64,000 nt of DNA from Roseiarcus sp963805295 (GTDB taxonomy: Bacteria; Pseudomonadota; Alphaproteobacteria; Rhizobiales; Beijerinckiaceae): the NCBI GenBank assembly GCA_963805295.1, contig CAWDTW010000057.1, positions 62,001 to 126,000 on the forward strand, given 5' to 3'. Below are positions 1 through 9,352 of this stretch, in pieces (position 1 is the stretch's first letter; each line of letters opens with the position of its first letter). The notes beneath the pieces were generated by a model. That model was not told the origin of the DNA. It did no database searches and saw only the letters and a list, made by a program, of their open reading frames with translations. The translations under genes and the position numbers were made by a program.

Positions 1-1071
1 GTGGTCGCGAGAACCTGATATTCCCACATCTCCTCGCTCGCACCGATGTCGAGGAAGGCGAGCCGAGGCGGTCCATCCTCGTCCATCGCGGGCGTCGCCA
101 GCGCGCCTCTCACGCGCCGCCGCAATACGACGACGCGCCGTTGTCGGCTCCAGCCTTGCAATCGAATCTCGGTCCCCTTGGCTTGCCAACCTTGGCCCGA
201 ATTCGACCCAATCACTCTGCCCCGAAAGACGCTCGATCGCGCGTTTGACGTTGGCGGTCAGCCGTAGCTTGAACAAATACGGCAAAGCGCGCCGCTCGGC
301 TTCGCCCATGATCCCCTCATTGCCGAAGCCCTTGTCGCCGCGCAAAAGAGAAGGCCAACAATCGCGCGGCGTTCGGTCCAAGAGCGCCCAAAGGCCAGGC
401 GCGCTGTGATTGGAAGTGTGCTCGTCGCCCGCGCTCACATCCACCTCGAGAACCAATCGCGTCCCCGCCATCGAATAGGTGTGATAGCAGTGGCTGGGCC
501 GCCCAGGCTTCTTGGGATTGTAGCCGACCACCGCTCCTTCCTGATGGCCGTAGAGCGGCTTCACCGTCGTATCGACGTCGAGGATCCACGGCTCGCTCAA
601 AAGCGGCTCCACGCAATGGTCGAGATGACCTCGTAGCCAGTTCGCGCCCGCTTCTTCCTCGATCGCCGCGAACGCCCGCCGAACCGCGTCCTCGCTGACG
701 ATCTTGCTCATGTCGAGAAGCTCGGGCAACACGCGGTCGCTCCGCAGCGCCGCGATATGCGCGTAGCGCTTGTGCCCGGCCAACATCGACAACATCGCCG
801 TCCCCAGCACGTCGCGCTTCTTGGGCGCGTTCGGACTGGTGTAACGCAGCGGGCAATCCGCCACCAACGCCTCGAACAACCCCGCGGTCTTCAGAAAATC
901 GATGAAGAACGGCAATTGCCCGAGCGGCGTAAACGCCGCTTCATGATCAAACTCGACCCGAATTGAACCGGCGAAACTGTCGACCACGACGCCCACGCCC
1001 GACGCGTCGGGTTCAACCGGAGATTGTTCACCCGACGGGTGAGCCCCAAAGCGCGCGAAATCCTGTCCCAT
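1..1071 (-). pseudogene. IS1380-like DDE transposase, frameshifted and cut by the window edge
   Basis: Reading from an ATG at 1071 towards 1, an open frame encodes a DDE transposase: the block WILDVDTTVKPLYGHQEGA holds the first acidic residues and RGDKGFGNEGIMGEAE the second. These resemble IS1380-family enzymes. Near position 198 an extra base shifts the frame. Downstream protein resumes in another frame as RVVVLRRRVRGALAT and LAFLDIGASEEMWEYQVLAT. The C-terminus lies outside the window. It should cut and paste its own element, but the frameshift makes activity doubtful. The family call rests on remembered motif similarity. Confidence 0.7.
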
Positions 1072-1132
1072 GCATATGAAAATGAATGATTCTCAGCCCC
1101 CGGAAAACGCCTCAACCGCCGAATTTAGGATC

Positions 1133-1210
1133 ATTGTTCCCGATATGCCCTGGACCACCCGAGATCGAAAACAGGGGCGACAGCGAGTAGAATGCACTGT
1201 CACCGTGATC
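1133..1210 (+). repeat. 78-bp dispersed repeat, copy R1
   Basis: Begins attgttcccgatatgcc and ends gcactgtcaccgtgatc. Near-identical copies lie at 1973-2049 and 6546-6623, all in the same orientation and each beside unrelated or broken DNA. The shared terminal gtcaccgtgatc also closes hairpin repeats at 33.66 and 35.58 kb. It is probably the end of a mobile element, but no matching transposase is visible. Confidence 0.75.
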
Positions 1211-1225
1211 CGACAAAGCAGTGGT

Positions 1226-1537
1226 CTACTCGCGCTCGAAGAGCGCTGCGAGATCCCGGCGCCCGTCGACCACCCGCACGACTTCAATCCGGTCGTGAGT
1301 AACGCGGTAAAACAGCACGGTCGGATAGACGACAATTTGACGGATGCCAGCTCTGAGGTCGTCGCGCTCGCGTCCCATGAGCGCCGACGCCGCCAGGCGC
1401 ATCGCCGCGCGATGGATGTCGCGGAGATGCCCGTCAGCAATCGCAGGGGAGAATCGCGCCGCGCCCCAGCGCCAAATCGACAGAAGGTCGTCTTCGGACT
1501 CGGGGGACCAAACGACGCGAAAGCTATCGGTCGTCAT
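1226..1537 (-). CDS. ParE/RelE-superfamily toxin of a type II toxin-antitoxin pair
   Basis: A 103-residue basic protein with the ParE/RelE fold pattern. It has an N-terminal strand RVVWSPESEDDLLSIW, a helical middle, a strand RQIVVYPTVLFYRV, and the closing VRVVDGRRDL that resembles the C-terminus of ParE proteins. Such toxins poison gyrase (ParE) or cleave mRNA on the ribosome (RelE). The sequence does not decide between them. It overlaps the upstream antitoxin gene by 14 bp, the usual antitoxin-first arrangement. The pair sits between mobile-element debris, so it is probably a passenger. Confidence 0.75.
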   Translation of the reverse strand: MTTDSFRVVWSPESEDDLLSIWRWGAARFSPAIADGHLRDIHRAAMRLAASALMGRERDDLRAGIRQIVVYPTVLFYRVTHDRIEVVRVVDGRRDLAALFERE

Positions 1538-1745
1538 GTCCGGCGTTGGCGCGGGCGATCAGCTGCTCGATGTCGAGTTCCCTTCCAAGCCCGGCGTCGA
1601 GCGAGCGGACGCCTTCCTCGAGCTTCTCCCGAAGCGAGGCTAGCTCGTCTACGTAGCGGTCGAGCCCCTCCGCGATGCGCCGCTGGTCCGCGGCGGGCAA
1701 CCGCTTTGCTTTCGCAACAGCTTGGTCGAGCGTTTTAGAAGCCAT
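1524..1745 (-). CDS. Antitoxin partner of the ParE/RelE toxin
   Basis: 73 residues from an ATG at 1745. A longer in-frame reading exists but lacks family-like content, so I chose this start. The middle is strongly helical and charged (AAADQRRIAEGLDRYVDELA then REKLEEGVRSLDAGLGRE), as in ParD-like or other small helical antitoxins that bind DNA with one end and mask the toxin with the other. No ribbon-helix-helix motif is certain. The 3' end overlaps the toxin start, implying translational coupling and autoregulation by the complex. Confidence 0.65.
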   Translation of the reverse strand: MASKTLDQAVAKAKRLPAADQRRIAEGLDRYVDELASLREKLEEGVRSLDAGLGRELDIEQLIARANAGHDDR

Positions 1746-1972
1746 GGTCGAACTTCTAACACGCCGGGGCGGCGGATGCGAGCGCCCGAAAGCGGATGTC
1801 GCCGTCCTACTCGCCGCACTCGCGACGCGTGGTCGCCGAAGCGAGTTCGTCGATCGGCAGGGGCGAGAGCGTCCCGCCCGAACAGGAAATTCTAGCGATT
1901 CGGTGACGGTGCATTCTATTGCCGCGCGGCGCAATGCCCCACCGTTTCGCATGGCCCGCACTTTCGCGCGTC

Positions 1973-2049
1973 ATTGTTCCCGACATGCCTGGACCACCCG
2001 AGATCGAAAACAGGGGCGGCAGCGAGTAGAATGCACTGTCACCGTAATC
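1973..2049 (+). repeat. 78-bp dispersed repeat, copy R2
   Basis: Matches R1 except for one deleted base (gcctgg for gccctgg) and a few substitutions, and ends gtcaccgtaatc. It abuts the hydrogenase fragment exactly, as if the element behind it truncated that gene. The 227 bp between the antitoxin start and this copy contain no gene I can support. Confidence 0.7.
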
Positions 2050-2283
2050 CCCGTGACCCACAACATGCGCGAAGCGCTGAAGCGAACCTACGACGCCACG
2101 CCCGCGCCCAAGTGGGTCGTGGCCTCGGGCGCCTGCGCCGCCGACGGCGGGGTCTTTGCGGGGAGCTACGCCGTCGCCGGCGGCGCCTCGAGCGTCATTC
2201 CGGTCGATCTGGTCATCCCCGGGTGCCCGCCGAGCCCTGCGACACTTCTCAAGGGCCTGCTGGCGCTGATGGGAGGCGGACTA
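2050..2283 (+). pseudogene. Fragment of a hydrogenase-4/formate hydrogenlyase small subunit (HyfI/NuoB-like)
   Basis: About 78 codons read PVTHNMREALKRTYDATP, KWVVASGACAADGG and VDLVIPGCPPSPATLL, the C-terminal half of the NuoB-like iron-sulfur subunit of group 4 [NiFe] hydrogenases. The cysteines in the GAC and GCPP blocks match the conserved 4Fe-4S ligands. The start is missing because repeat R2 begins abruptly upstream, and the 3' end is cut at a CTAG where IS elements inserted. In full length it would carry electrons between hydrogenase and a membrane complex. Here it is a relic. Confidence 0.75.
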
Positions 2284-3522
2284 GTCGGCCGATTCATCTA
2301 AAGCACGGGGTATAGGTGCTTGAGCTTGATGCGGGCGTCATCGGTGGTGAAGCGCCAGTTGGCCTTGGCGTGGCGGAGGTTGCGGTGTTTGACCCAGGCG
2401 CCGACCTCGCGGCTGAGGGTTTTGTGGTCTGGGATGCGCCGATCGAGGCACTGAGAAGTCAGGACGGCGAGTTCGGATTCTGCCAGATCGAGCCAGGAGC
2501 CATGCTTGGGCGTGTAGACCCATTCGAAGCGGTTGACGAGGCGGCGAGCCTCGGCCGCAGGGAAGGCTTCGTAGAGAGAAGACTTGGCGTGGATGTTCAG
2601 GTTGTCCTGGAGCAAAGTGATGATCTTGGCATCGGCAAAGTGGGTGTCGGAAATGTCCCTTAAGACGTGCGCGTAGTCGATGGCCGTGTGGCGGTCGGTC
2701 ACTTTGACGTATCGCCAGCCTTCGAGGGGAGCGAACATCATGAAGAGGTTGGCGACGCCGTGGCGCTCATATTCATAGTCGTGACGAGCGGGGCTTCCCG
2801 GCTTCATCGGGATCGGCGTGCGCGTCTCTGCGACCAACTGCTTTGACGTCTCGTCCAGACAGACCAGTGGTCGCTCGGGATCATGCGGCCGCATGTAAAC
2901 AGCCAGCACGTCCTCCATCGCCGCTACGAAGGCGCTATTCGCCTCAGGCGGAATGACCCAGCACTTCTTGCGGTGAGGCTGGACAATGTTTTTTTTAGTA
3001 CGCGACCAATCGTGCTGTCGCTGGCGCGCTCGACAATATTGAGTTCGACGACCCTCTCCTCCAAGAGCCGCAAGCTCCAGCGCGCAAAGCCTTCCGGAGG
3101 CTGGGAACACGCCAGGGCGATCAGTTTGGCTTCCTTCTCGCCGTCGAAAATCCGCGCCACCGGCGGCCTCTCCCGGACTTTGCGGCTCAGCACCGCGTCC
3201 AACCCCTCATCAACCAGTTGCTTTCGCACGCAGTAAACCATCGACTTGGTCGTATCTAAGGCCCTGATGATCTCGCTGTCGCTCCAACCCTCACCCGCGT
3301 CCGAGACGTCCGCCTTCAACAAAATCAGCGCCTTCGTCAGCCGCCTCGGCGGAATCTTTCCCTTGGTCCTCAGCGCCTCAAGCCGTTCGCGCTCCTCAGC
3401 GCTCAGTCGAACGACGTACTTCTTTACCGCAACTTCCCGCGCAGCCATCCTTGCCTCCGTCCTTTAAGGGTGCCGAAGGCAGTAAATTGATCAAAGGTTG
3501 GGAATTAGTTGACGCGGCCGAC
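2284..3522 (-). mobile_element. IS630-family insertion sequence, complete
   Basis: The ends are matched inverted repeats: GTCGGCCG-attcatctaa at the left and ttagttgacg-CGGCCGAC at the right, flanked by TA on both sides (2282-2283, 3523-3524) as expected for TA-targeting IS630. The insertion lies inside the CTAG target duplication of the neighbouring IS1380, so it arrived later than that element. Confidence 0.85.
2298..3448 (-). CDS. IS630-family transposase, made by a -1 frameshift
   Basis: Two overlapping frames form one enzyme. The first, from ATG 3448, holds the helix-turn-helix part (SDSEIIRALDTTKSMVYCVRK). The second, to 2298, holds the DDE catalytic core: VCLDETSKQL, LLQDNLNIH and PKHGSWLDLAESE. 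They join at an A8 run near 2994, where slipping back one base moves from VLKKT to KKNIVQPH. Programmed -1 frameshifting on A-runs is well known in IS630 elements, so this is probably functional. It moves its own IS at TA sites. Confidence 0.8.
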
Positions 3523-4597
3523 TAGCCCGCATTATGCAGCGCCGTGACGTTTTCGGCGGCGCGTTCTGGTGATTTTTCGGAACCGCGCTTGCTCGCGGAC
3601 GCGCGGCATCGTCTCCAGCTTTGGGCCTGAAACGGGTGGAGGGGTTTGCGGGTTGAAGGGATGGGTTTGACGTTCGGGGACGTTCACGCCCCGTGTTTCA
3701 AGTGACGAGGCGCGGGATGCGCTGGAGGGCGAAACGCAGGATTTCCTGGCCGGGGCATGACGTCGGCAGATGGACGCGGATCATGGTTTTCATCTCGACG
3801 ACGCGGGCGGCGATCTTGACGAGGCGCAGGCGCAACGTGTCGAATTGGGCAACGCGCCACATCGAACGCCTGGGCATCGATGCGCGCAGCCCCCACATCA
3901 GCCAGTAGGCGCCGGCGTGCAGGAAAAGCCGAAACTGATTGGCGGTCGCCTTGGTGCATGAGGTGCGATCCGACCCCAGATGCGTCTTCCAGGATTTGAT
4001 GTGGTTTTCGGCCTGGCCGCGCCGGCAATAGACGTCTTCGTAGAGCACGCGAGCGTTGCGCTTGTTCAGATTGGTGACGACGAAGCGCGTGTCTGATCCT
4101 TCCGCGCCGGCTTCGACCCGGGCGATGATCCGCTCGACCCGGCTCCAGCTTTGCGCGCCGTCGAAGAACTCTTTGAAACGACGAAGCTTGCCGTCTCTGG
4201 GCGCGGCTTCGAACCGTGCCTTTACACTGGCTTCGAGACTTTCGACATGCCGGCGCAACGTCGTAGTCGGCGCGACGCCGAGGATGTAATCGAGGCCGCT
4301 CGCCCGACACCAGTCGAGAACCTCGGGGCCGCAGTAGTGGCTGTCGGCGCGCAGCAGGATCTCAGTGTTGGGCCAATGGGCTCGGATCGCGCGCAACAGC
4401 CGGCGGAGGAAGGGTTTGATCTCCTTGCCGCTCGGCCGCTTGGCGGGACGAAGCACGGCAGTGACGAAGCGGCCCTCGCCGTCGAACACGACGATGGGCT
4501 GAAAGCCGTATTCGTCGTAATGCGCGTTGAACAACCGCAACTGCTGCCCGCCATGGACCGCGTCGAACGTGTCGTCGATGTCGAGGGTGATCCGTTT

Positions 4598-5859
4598 CTC
4601 ACCCATCCCCTCATTTACGCGAGCCCGAAGGTTTCGGTGAAGACTCTGTTTTGGCGTAGCAATTGCTCGTATTTGGCGACGAGCGGCCGCAGTCTTTGCT
4701 CGGGCATGTTGGGGATGAGGCCGTAGAGCAGGCAACCCTGGCGGAACAACGAATGGACGCGGCGTTTGACCGTGCTGGTTCTGAGCAATCGGTCCATGCC
4801 GAGGCTTTCGCCGGCGGCGCCGAGCAGCGTCAGCAGCAGGATCGCCAAGGCGTTGAGCATTAGCAAGCGGTCGCGCCGCTGCGGATCGCCGATGCGTAGC
4901 GCGCTCAGCCCCATGCCGAAGCGCAAGTCTTTGAAATCCCGGAACCCAGGCTCGATCGTCCACCGCTTGGCGTAGAGTTTGACGATCTGGCCCGCGCTCG
5001 AACTTGCGTCGCTGGCGGCCAGATGCCACGCCTCTTTCATGCCCGTGGCGTGGACGCAGACCACCGCGCCGACCTTGTGGCGGGCGGCCGTGACCTTGGC
5101 GCCGCGCAGCAGGCGCGCCCGTCCGCCCTTGCCGACCCAGTCGGCGGCCAGGCGCGTCTCGCCGTCCGCCGCGGCCACTTGAACATTGCCGCGAAAGCGG
5201 ATGACGTAGCCGAAGCCGAGCCTGTCGAGGAACTCGAACAGCTTGACGTCGCCGAAGCCCCGATCGGCCAGGATCGTCACCGCCACATCTTCGGGAAGAA
5301 GCGCCTTCAGACGGCAAAGGCAGAGGTCCTCGAAGTCGTTGCGCTGGTCCTTCAATTCATCCTTGTCGACCGTGAGCCACAGGAGCGGCGTCGCGCGGCC
5401 GTGGCGGGTGACGAGGTTCAGCGCGAGCGTGGCTTGGTTGTCGGCGTCGAAATCGGTCCAGTCCATCGCCACGACGATCGCCTCGCGCTGGCCCACCATC
5501 TCGCGCACCCACGGCGCAAACAGCTCCCACACGACGACGCCGGCGTTGCTCAGCAGACGATCGACCTGTTTGATTGCGTGCCTGTCGACGAGACCGCGCG
5601 CCCGCGCCAGCGCATGCCCGATGACGGAAACGGCCAAGGACGCCCCCGTCACAACGCCGACCACCCCGTTGGCCAGCGAAACAATCCGTTTGGCGTGCAG
5701 GCTCCCTGCAAACGCCCGCTCCACAAAATGATGAATGAATTCCACGCGCTCGACCGGCTTCCGCATGAGCCACCTTCCCCCGCTGATTCGCGACAGCGCA
5801 ACGCGGTGACCCGCCAATTCAGGCAATTTCGAGTCGGTCTAAATGAGGGGATTCATGAG
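4598..5859 (-). mobile_element. IS4-family, IS10-like insertion sequence
   Basis: 1262 bp with about 20-bp inverted ends, ctcacccatcccctcattta at the left and the complement of ctcatgaatcccctcattta at the right, three mismatches apart. A perfect 9-bp duplication gatccgttt (4589-4597, 5860-5868) flanks it. Size, end sequence and 9-bp target fit the IS10 group of IS4. It disrupts the IS1380 transposase. Confidence 0.9.
4615..5766 (-). CDS. IS4-family transposase
   Basis: 383 residues from ATG 5766, which has a good ribosome-binding site (GGAAGG) six bases upstream. An in-frame TTG further upstream is less convincing. The DDE triad is visible: VAMDWTDFDADNQ, TILADRGFGDVKLFEFL, and the IS4 signature YAKRWTIEPGFRDFKDLRFG with the catalytic glutamate. 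The length is normal for the family. It lies inside complete ends with a perfect target duplication, so the copy is probably active or recently so. Confidence 0.9.
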   Translation of the reverse strand: MRKPVERVEFIHHFVERAFAGSLHAKRIVSLANGVVGVVTGASLAVSVIGHALARARGLVDRHAIKQVDRLLSNAGVVVWELFAPWVREMVGQREAIVVAMDWTDFDADNQATLALNLVTRHGRATPLLWLTVDKDELKDQRNDFEDLCLCRLKALLPEDVAVTILADRGFGDVKLFEFLDRLGFGYVIRFRGNVQVAAADGETRLAADWVGKGGRARLLRGAKVTAARHKVGAVVCVHATGMKEAWHLAASDASSSAGQIVKLYAKRWTIEPGFRDFKDLRFGMGLSALRIGDPQRRDRLLMLNALAILLLTLLGAAGESLGMDRLLRTSTVKRRVHSLFRQGCLLYGLIPNMPEQRLRPLVAKYEQLLRQNRVFTETFGLA

Positions 5860-6545
5860 GATCCGTTTGGGAACCTTGTGAAAGGACTCGCAATAGAGAT
5901 CGACCATCGCGCGACCCATCCGCAACAGGGCGCGAACCTCCGGCAGATTTTCCAACCGCGAGATCGTCGACTGCGAGCACAGTTCGCGATCCGACGGCGT
6001 CAGATCGAGCGCCATCTTGAACATCGGATCGCTCCGCAGGCAATTGGCGTCGTTGCCGTCCTCATAGCCCGCCGCGATCATCAGCAGCCGAAAGCGGATG
6101 ATGTCGGCAAGGCTGTGGGTGATCTGATCGGGCGCGCGCCGGTCCACCATGCAGGCGGCGAGCCGATCGGCGACGCGAAGGCGCTGGTCGACCTCGCGCA
6201 ACGCCAGAACGCCGCCATCCGACGACAGCAAGCCGCCGTCAAACTTGACCTCGACGCGCTTGCCCGAAACAGGTGACAACCCAGGCAACGGCAACATAGG
6301 ATCGTTCATGGCGGGTGCGGCCTCGCTGAAATCGCGCGAATCGGCTTAGACAACCAAATTATACACGAAATCAGCTATTTACGCCACACCCGCCAACCCG
6401 CAATGCATAATCCGGGCTAGCTAGAACGGGATGAATTTAGGTGTGTCCATTACCCCGCGTTGGCGAAGGTGTTGACGCATTCCTGGGCGGTGTGGGTTCC
6501 GAGGCGTTGGCCAGCAACCGACGAAAGGCGATTGTACTACGAATT

Positions 6546-6623
6546 ATTGTTCCCGATATGCCTTGGACCACCCGAGATCGAAAACAGGGGCGACAGCGAG
6601 TAGAATGCACTGTCACCGTGATC
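6546..6623 (+). repeat. 78-bp dispersed repeat, copy R3
   Basis: Same sequence as R1 with about one mismatch. It is followed directly by the group II intron reverse-transcriptase tail, so again the repeat marks the exact edge of a truncated gene. Confidence 0.75.
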
Positions 6624-6979
6624 GGGGCGTATGGCGCGCCCACTACACGCCCAAGCTCAAAAAGCGGACGGCGCTGCTACGCAAGCTCAAGGATGTGTTC
6701 CGCCGCCACCAATCGCAACCGGTTGATCGGGTCGTGAAGTTGATCAACCCGGTGCTGCGCGGTTGGGTGAACTACTTTGCGGTGGGACACGCCAGCGAGT
6801 GCTTCGGCTTCGTGAAAGACTGGGTGGAGAAGAAGATCCGGCGCCATATGCTGCGAGCCCGAAACCGACAGGGCTTCGGCTGGGCGCGGTGGAGTAGGGG
6901 ATAGCTGTACCAAACTCTGAAGCTGTTCAATGGCTACCGAGTGGTTCGACCAGCGCCGAAAGCCGCTCCGGCAAGATAG
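6624..6979 (+). pseudogene. C-terminal piece of a group II intron reverse transcriptase/maturase
   Basis: The translation gives LINPVLRGWVNYFAVGHAS, GFVKDWVEKKIRRHMLRARN and RQGFGWARWSR, which is the maturase X domain, followed by an in-frame TAG at 6902-6904 and then LYQTLKLFNGYRVVRPAPK to a second stop at 6979. The first stop probably replaced a tryptophan codon. The catalytic reverse-transcriptase domain is absent. The 150 bp downstream, to the ISAzo13 at 7140, look like further intron-tail DNA and hold no clear gene. Confidence 0.8.
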
Positions 6980-7139
6980 GTCCCATAAGCCTCGAGGCGA
7001 AGCAAACAGGTGAGCGCAGTGCGAGGAAATCCGCATGCTGCGTTCGACGAGGCGGGGGCTGGAAACGTGGCATGGTCGAGATGGTGCGACACTCGCAGAC
7101 GAAAGAGCGAGACAACAGGGAACACGAACTTCGGCCTAA

Positions 7140-8467
7140 GGCGATGCCCAAAAACTATTGCTTCATTTCGTGAAACCTCGGCGAGATGCTGTAGTTCCAT
7201 TCTGGATGGAATGAGTCTCGGGTCATGTTGAGGGTCGCCATTTCCGCGTCCGAGACCTTGATGCCCTTTGGATAGGTGTTGCTATCGAGTTCGCAGCGGA
7301 TTTTGAGACCGGTTTTCGTCGTGGTGTTGGCGATCAGTTCGATGACGATGAGGAGGCTGAGGAGTGGCGTCGCGCGCCAGTTCTGCGTGATGTGGCAGAA
7401 CATGCGATGCTCGATCTTGTTCCACTTCGAAGTCCCTGGCGGATAGTGGCAAACCTGAATGATCAGACCGGTTTCGTCCGCGAGTTGTTGGAGGGCCAAC
7501 TTCCAGAGCCGCAGCCGTGAACCATTGGAGCCGCCGCCGTCGGCCGTGATCATCAGGCGCCTCATCCCGGGATAGAGCTTCCAACCCATCTGATCGAGCC
7601 AGCATCGGACGGCGTTGACGGCGAACTCCCCGGTGTCGTGGTCGATTCCGAGGCTGACATAGCCGAGGTTGGCGCCGATGTCGTAGACCCCGTAAGGGAC
7701 GACCTTGCCCAACTCCTTGTCCTCGAAATCGTGAGCGTTGACCTCGATCGGTTCGCCCTGCGGCCCATAGTCGCTACCGCCGTTCTTGAATTCGCCCAGC
7801 AATTCCTTCTTCTTCGCGTCGATCGATATCACGGGTTCGCCGGCCGCCTGAAACGCCTCGACCTTCGCGTTGATATATTCGAACTGGGCGTCGCGATCAG
7901 GATGTTTGCCGGCTTCCTTGGTCTTGCGGTTGGAATGGCGACAATATTTCAGTTCCTCCAGCAGCTTGGGAATGGTCGAGGAACTCACTTTGTGACCCAT
8001 GGCGCGAAGCGCCGTCGCCAGCTTGTCGTGGCTCTTGGAGACCCATCGCAACGGCCGCATCGGGTCGCCCATCGTCGCCGGCTCGAGCAATCGTTGCAAG
8101 TCCTCCAACAGCGTCGGGTCCTTGACCGTCAACCGAGGAGTGCCCCCGCCCTTGCGCCGCACCTCTCCCGTCAAGGAGCCGGGGTTCCGCAAGTCCTTCA
8201 GACCGCGCCCAATCGTGCTCCGGGCGACCTTCGTCGCGCGCGCGACCGCCGCAATCCCGCCGTAGCCCGCCGCCTTCGCCTCCGCCGCCGCGCTCAACCG
8301 CCGGCGTCGCTCGTCCAGCGAAGGCCGAAGCGCGTCAAACCGGACGCGCAGGGATGATTCGTCTATCATCATCACGATATAGACGCTCGCCTCGCACTCG
8401 GGAATCCGCTAAACAGCCGATGCCAGTAAACTCGCAAATTCCGAATCGGCTATTTTTGGGCGTCGCC
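7140..8467 (-). mobile_element. ISAzo13-family insertion sequence, copy 1
   Basis: 1328 bp, ending with inverted repeats ggcgatgcccaaaaacta and its near-complement, and flanked by TAA on both sides. A second copy of the same length is at 24001-25328. The two transposase frames differ by one residue, which points to recent transposition. Confidence 0.9.
7155..8375 (-). CDS. ISAzo13-family transposase, copy 1
   Basis: 406 residues. N-terminal helix-turn-helix region (GIAAVARATKVARSTIGRGL), then a DDE nuclease core: VISIDAKKKELLGEFKNGG, LMITADGGGSNGSRLRLWK and YPPGTSKWNKIEHRMFCHI, whose final glutamate completes the triad. Length is typical. Residue 7 is Ser here and Leu in copy 2 (tca versus tta). 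The frame is intact and lies between complete ends. It catalyses movement of its own element. Confidence 0.9.
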   Translation of the reverse strand: MMMIDESSLRVRFDALRPSLDERRRRLSAAAEAKAAGYGGIAAVARATKVARSTIGRGLKDLRNPGSLTGEVRRKGGGTPRLTVKDPTLLEDLQRLLEPATMGDPMRPLRWVSKSHDKLATALRAMGHKVSSSTIPKLLEELKYCRHSNRKTKEAGKHPDRDAQFEYINAKVEAFQAAGEPVISIDAKKKELLGEFKNGGSDYGPQGEPIEVNAHDFEDKELGKVVPYGVYDIGANLGYVSLGIDHDTGEFAVNAVRCWLDQMGWKLYPGMRRLMITADGGGSNGSRLRLWKLALQQLADETGLIIQVCHYPPGTSKWNKIEHRMFCHITQNWRATPLLSLLIVIELIANTTTKTGLKIRCELDSNTYPKGIKVSDAEMATLNMTRDSFHPEWNYSISPRFHEMKQ

Positions 8468-8753
8468 TAAACCGGCGCGTCAGTCCCCGACCCTACCGGA
8501 GCGGGGGATGAAGAAACCTGCCTCGGCGACGGGGCAAGGCGCTTCATCCCTACTCTACCGGAAAACCCGTCCGCACTCTCACTCTCGGGGCGTTGCGGGG
8601 CAGGCTGTGCAGAAACTCATCCCACGCGTTCTTCAAGCCAAGCCCTGGCTAAGCGGGTCGACAAATTGGCTTCCGGACTCGCATGAGGCTGGGCGGCGGA
8701 CCTGCGCCATGCGCTATTGCAGGCTCGACGGCTCACCGCGGCCCTGCGCCAGA

Positions 8754-9236
8754 TCATCCGTTCTTCGTCACCTTCGCGGCCGCCTCGTTTCGTTGGTCGG
8801 CCGCCACGTGCTCGAACGCGGCCTGTAGACGAGCGATGACGCTCTCGCGGCCCTCGGGCAGAGGTGTTTCGAGGTGGATGTGGCGCAGTTCGTCAGCGAA
8901 GGCGCTCCAGAGTGGCGGGCCGCCCTCTTCCATCAACTGCTGACGGATCGCCAGCTCCGGCGAGGTCGGCAGATGTCGACGGCCCCAGGCGCCCAGTTGC
9001 ACCAGCACGGGCACCAGCTGGATAGCCTTTTCGGTCAGGCTGTAGATCCCCTTCTGCCGGTGGGCGGGATCGTCGCTGCGCGAGAGCAGCCCCGCCTCGA
9101 CGAGCCGCTTCAACCGCGCGGCCAGAATGTTGGAGGCAATTCCTTCTTCTGAGCGCGTGAGCAGCTCGCGGAAGTGCCGGCGGTTCCCGAACATGATGTC
9201 GCGGATAACGATGAGACTCCAGCGGTCGCCGAGCAC
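8754..9236 (-). CDS. HxlR-family transcriptional regulator, N-terminus affected
   Basis: 160 residues from a GTG at 9236. The winged-helix core LGDRWSLIVIRDIMFGNRRH, FRELLTRSEEGIASNILAAR and GIYSLTEKAIQLVPVL is typical of HxlR/MarR-like regulators. Upstream the frame still encodes KRSGCPINLALE, the conserved HxlR N-terminus with its possible redox-sensing cysteine, but a TAA separates that stretch from an ATG at about 9281. Either translation starts at GTG 9236 without the cysteine, or the stop is an error or mutation. It is divergent from a reductase gene and probably controls it through the palindrome between them. Confidence 0.8.
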   Translation of the reverse strand: MLGDRWSLIVIRDIMFGNRRHFRELLTRSEEGIASNILAARLKRLVEAGLLSRSDDPAHRQKGIYSLTEKAIQLVPVLVQLGAWGRRHLPTSPELAIRQQLMEEGGPPLWSAFADELRHIHLETPLPEGRESVIARLQAAFEHVAADQRNEAAAKVTKNG

Positions 9237-9298
9237 CTCGAGCGCAAGATTGATGGGGCAGCCGGAGCGTTTTTAAATCATGACTAGTTGCAATATAA

Positions 9299-9324
9299 AA
9301 CCAGTTTGGTAAAAACCAACTGGT
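9299..9324. promoter_or_regulatory. Inverted-repeat operator, probable HxlR binding site
   Basis: The sequence accagtttggt-aaaa-accaactggt forms a near-perfect dyad midway between the divergent hxlR-like gene and the reductase gene. Position and symmetry fit an operator for a dimeric winged-helix regulator controlling both promoters. Confidence 0.6.
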
Positions 9325-9352
9325 TGCAGTTCACAATCAGACGGAGGCCCCC

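Larger units (their letters stand above)
3698..6309 (-). pseudogene. IS1380 transposase, split in two by IS insertion
   Basis: The N-terminal part (ATG 6309 to about 5860) contains VEVKFDGGLLSSDGGVLALRE and RFRLLMIAAGYEDGNDAN, hallmarks of IS1380 enzymes. The C-terminal part (about 4597 to 3698) contains ITLDIDDTFDAVHGGQQ, LLRADSHYCGPEVL and ENHIKSWKTHLGSDRTSC with the catalytic acidic residues. Removing the inserted element and one copy of its 9-bp duplication (gatccgttt) rejoins the two parts in frame at KRI-TLDIDDT. Expression of a full enzyme is not possible as it stands. Confidence 0.85.
3526..6416 (-). mobile_element. IS1380-family element, interrupted by an IS10-like element
   Basis: Terminal inverted repeats cccgcattatgca (left) and tgcataatccggg (right) are flanked by a CTAG duplication. 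The right CTAG is at 6417-6420. The left CTAG is now split by the IS630 into c2281-TA and g3525. The roughly 165 bp at the left end inside the element are non-coding. The transposase gene is broken by a second element at 4598-5859. Confidence 0.8.

Noticed and set aside
1070..1738. Frames carrying the peptide RDRKQGRQRVECTVTVI at 1.1, 2.0 and 6.6 kb
   Set aside because: The common peptide is only the translation of the 78-bp DNA repeat. The three frames otherwise differ.
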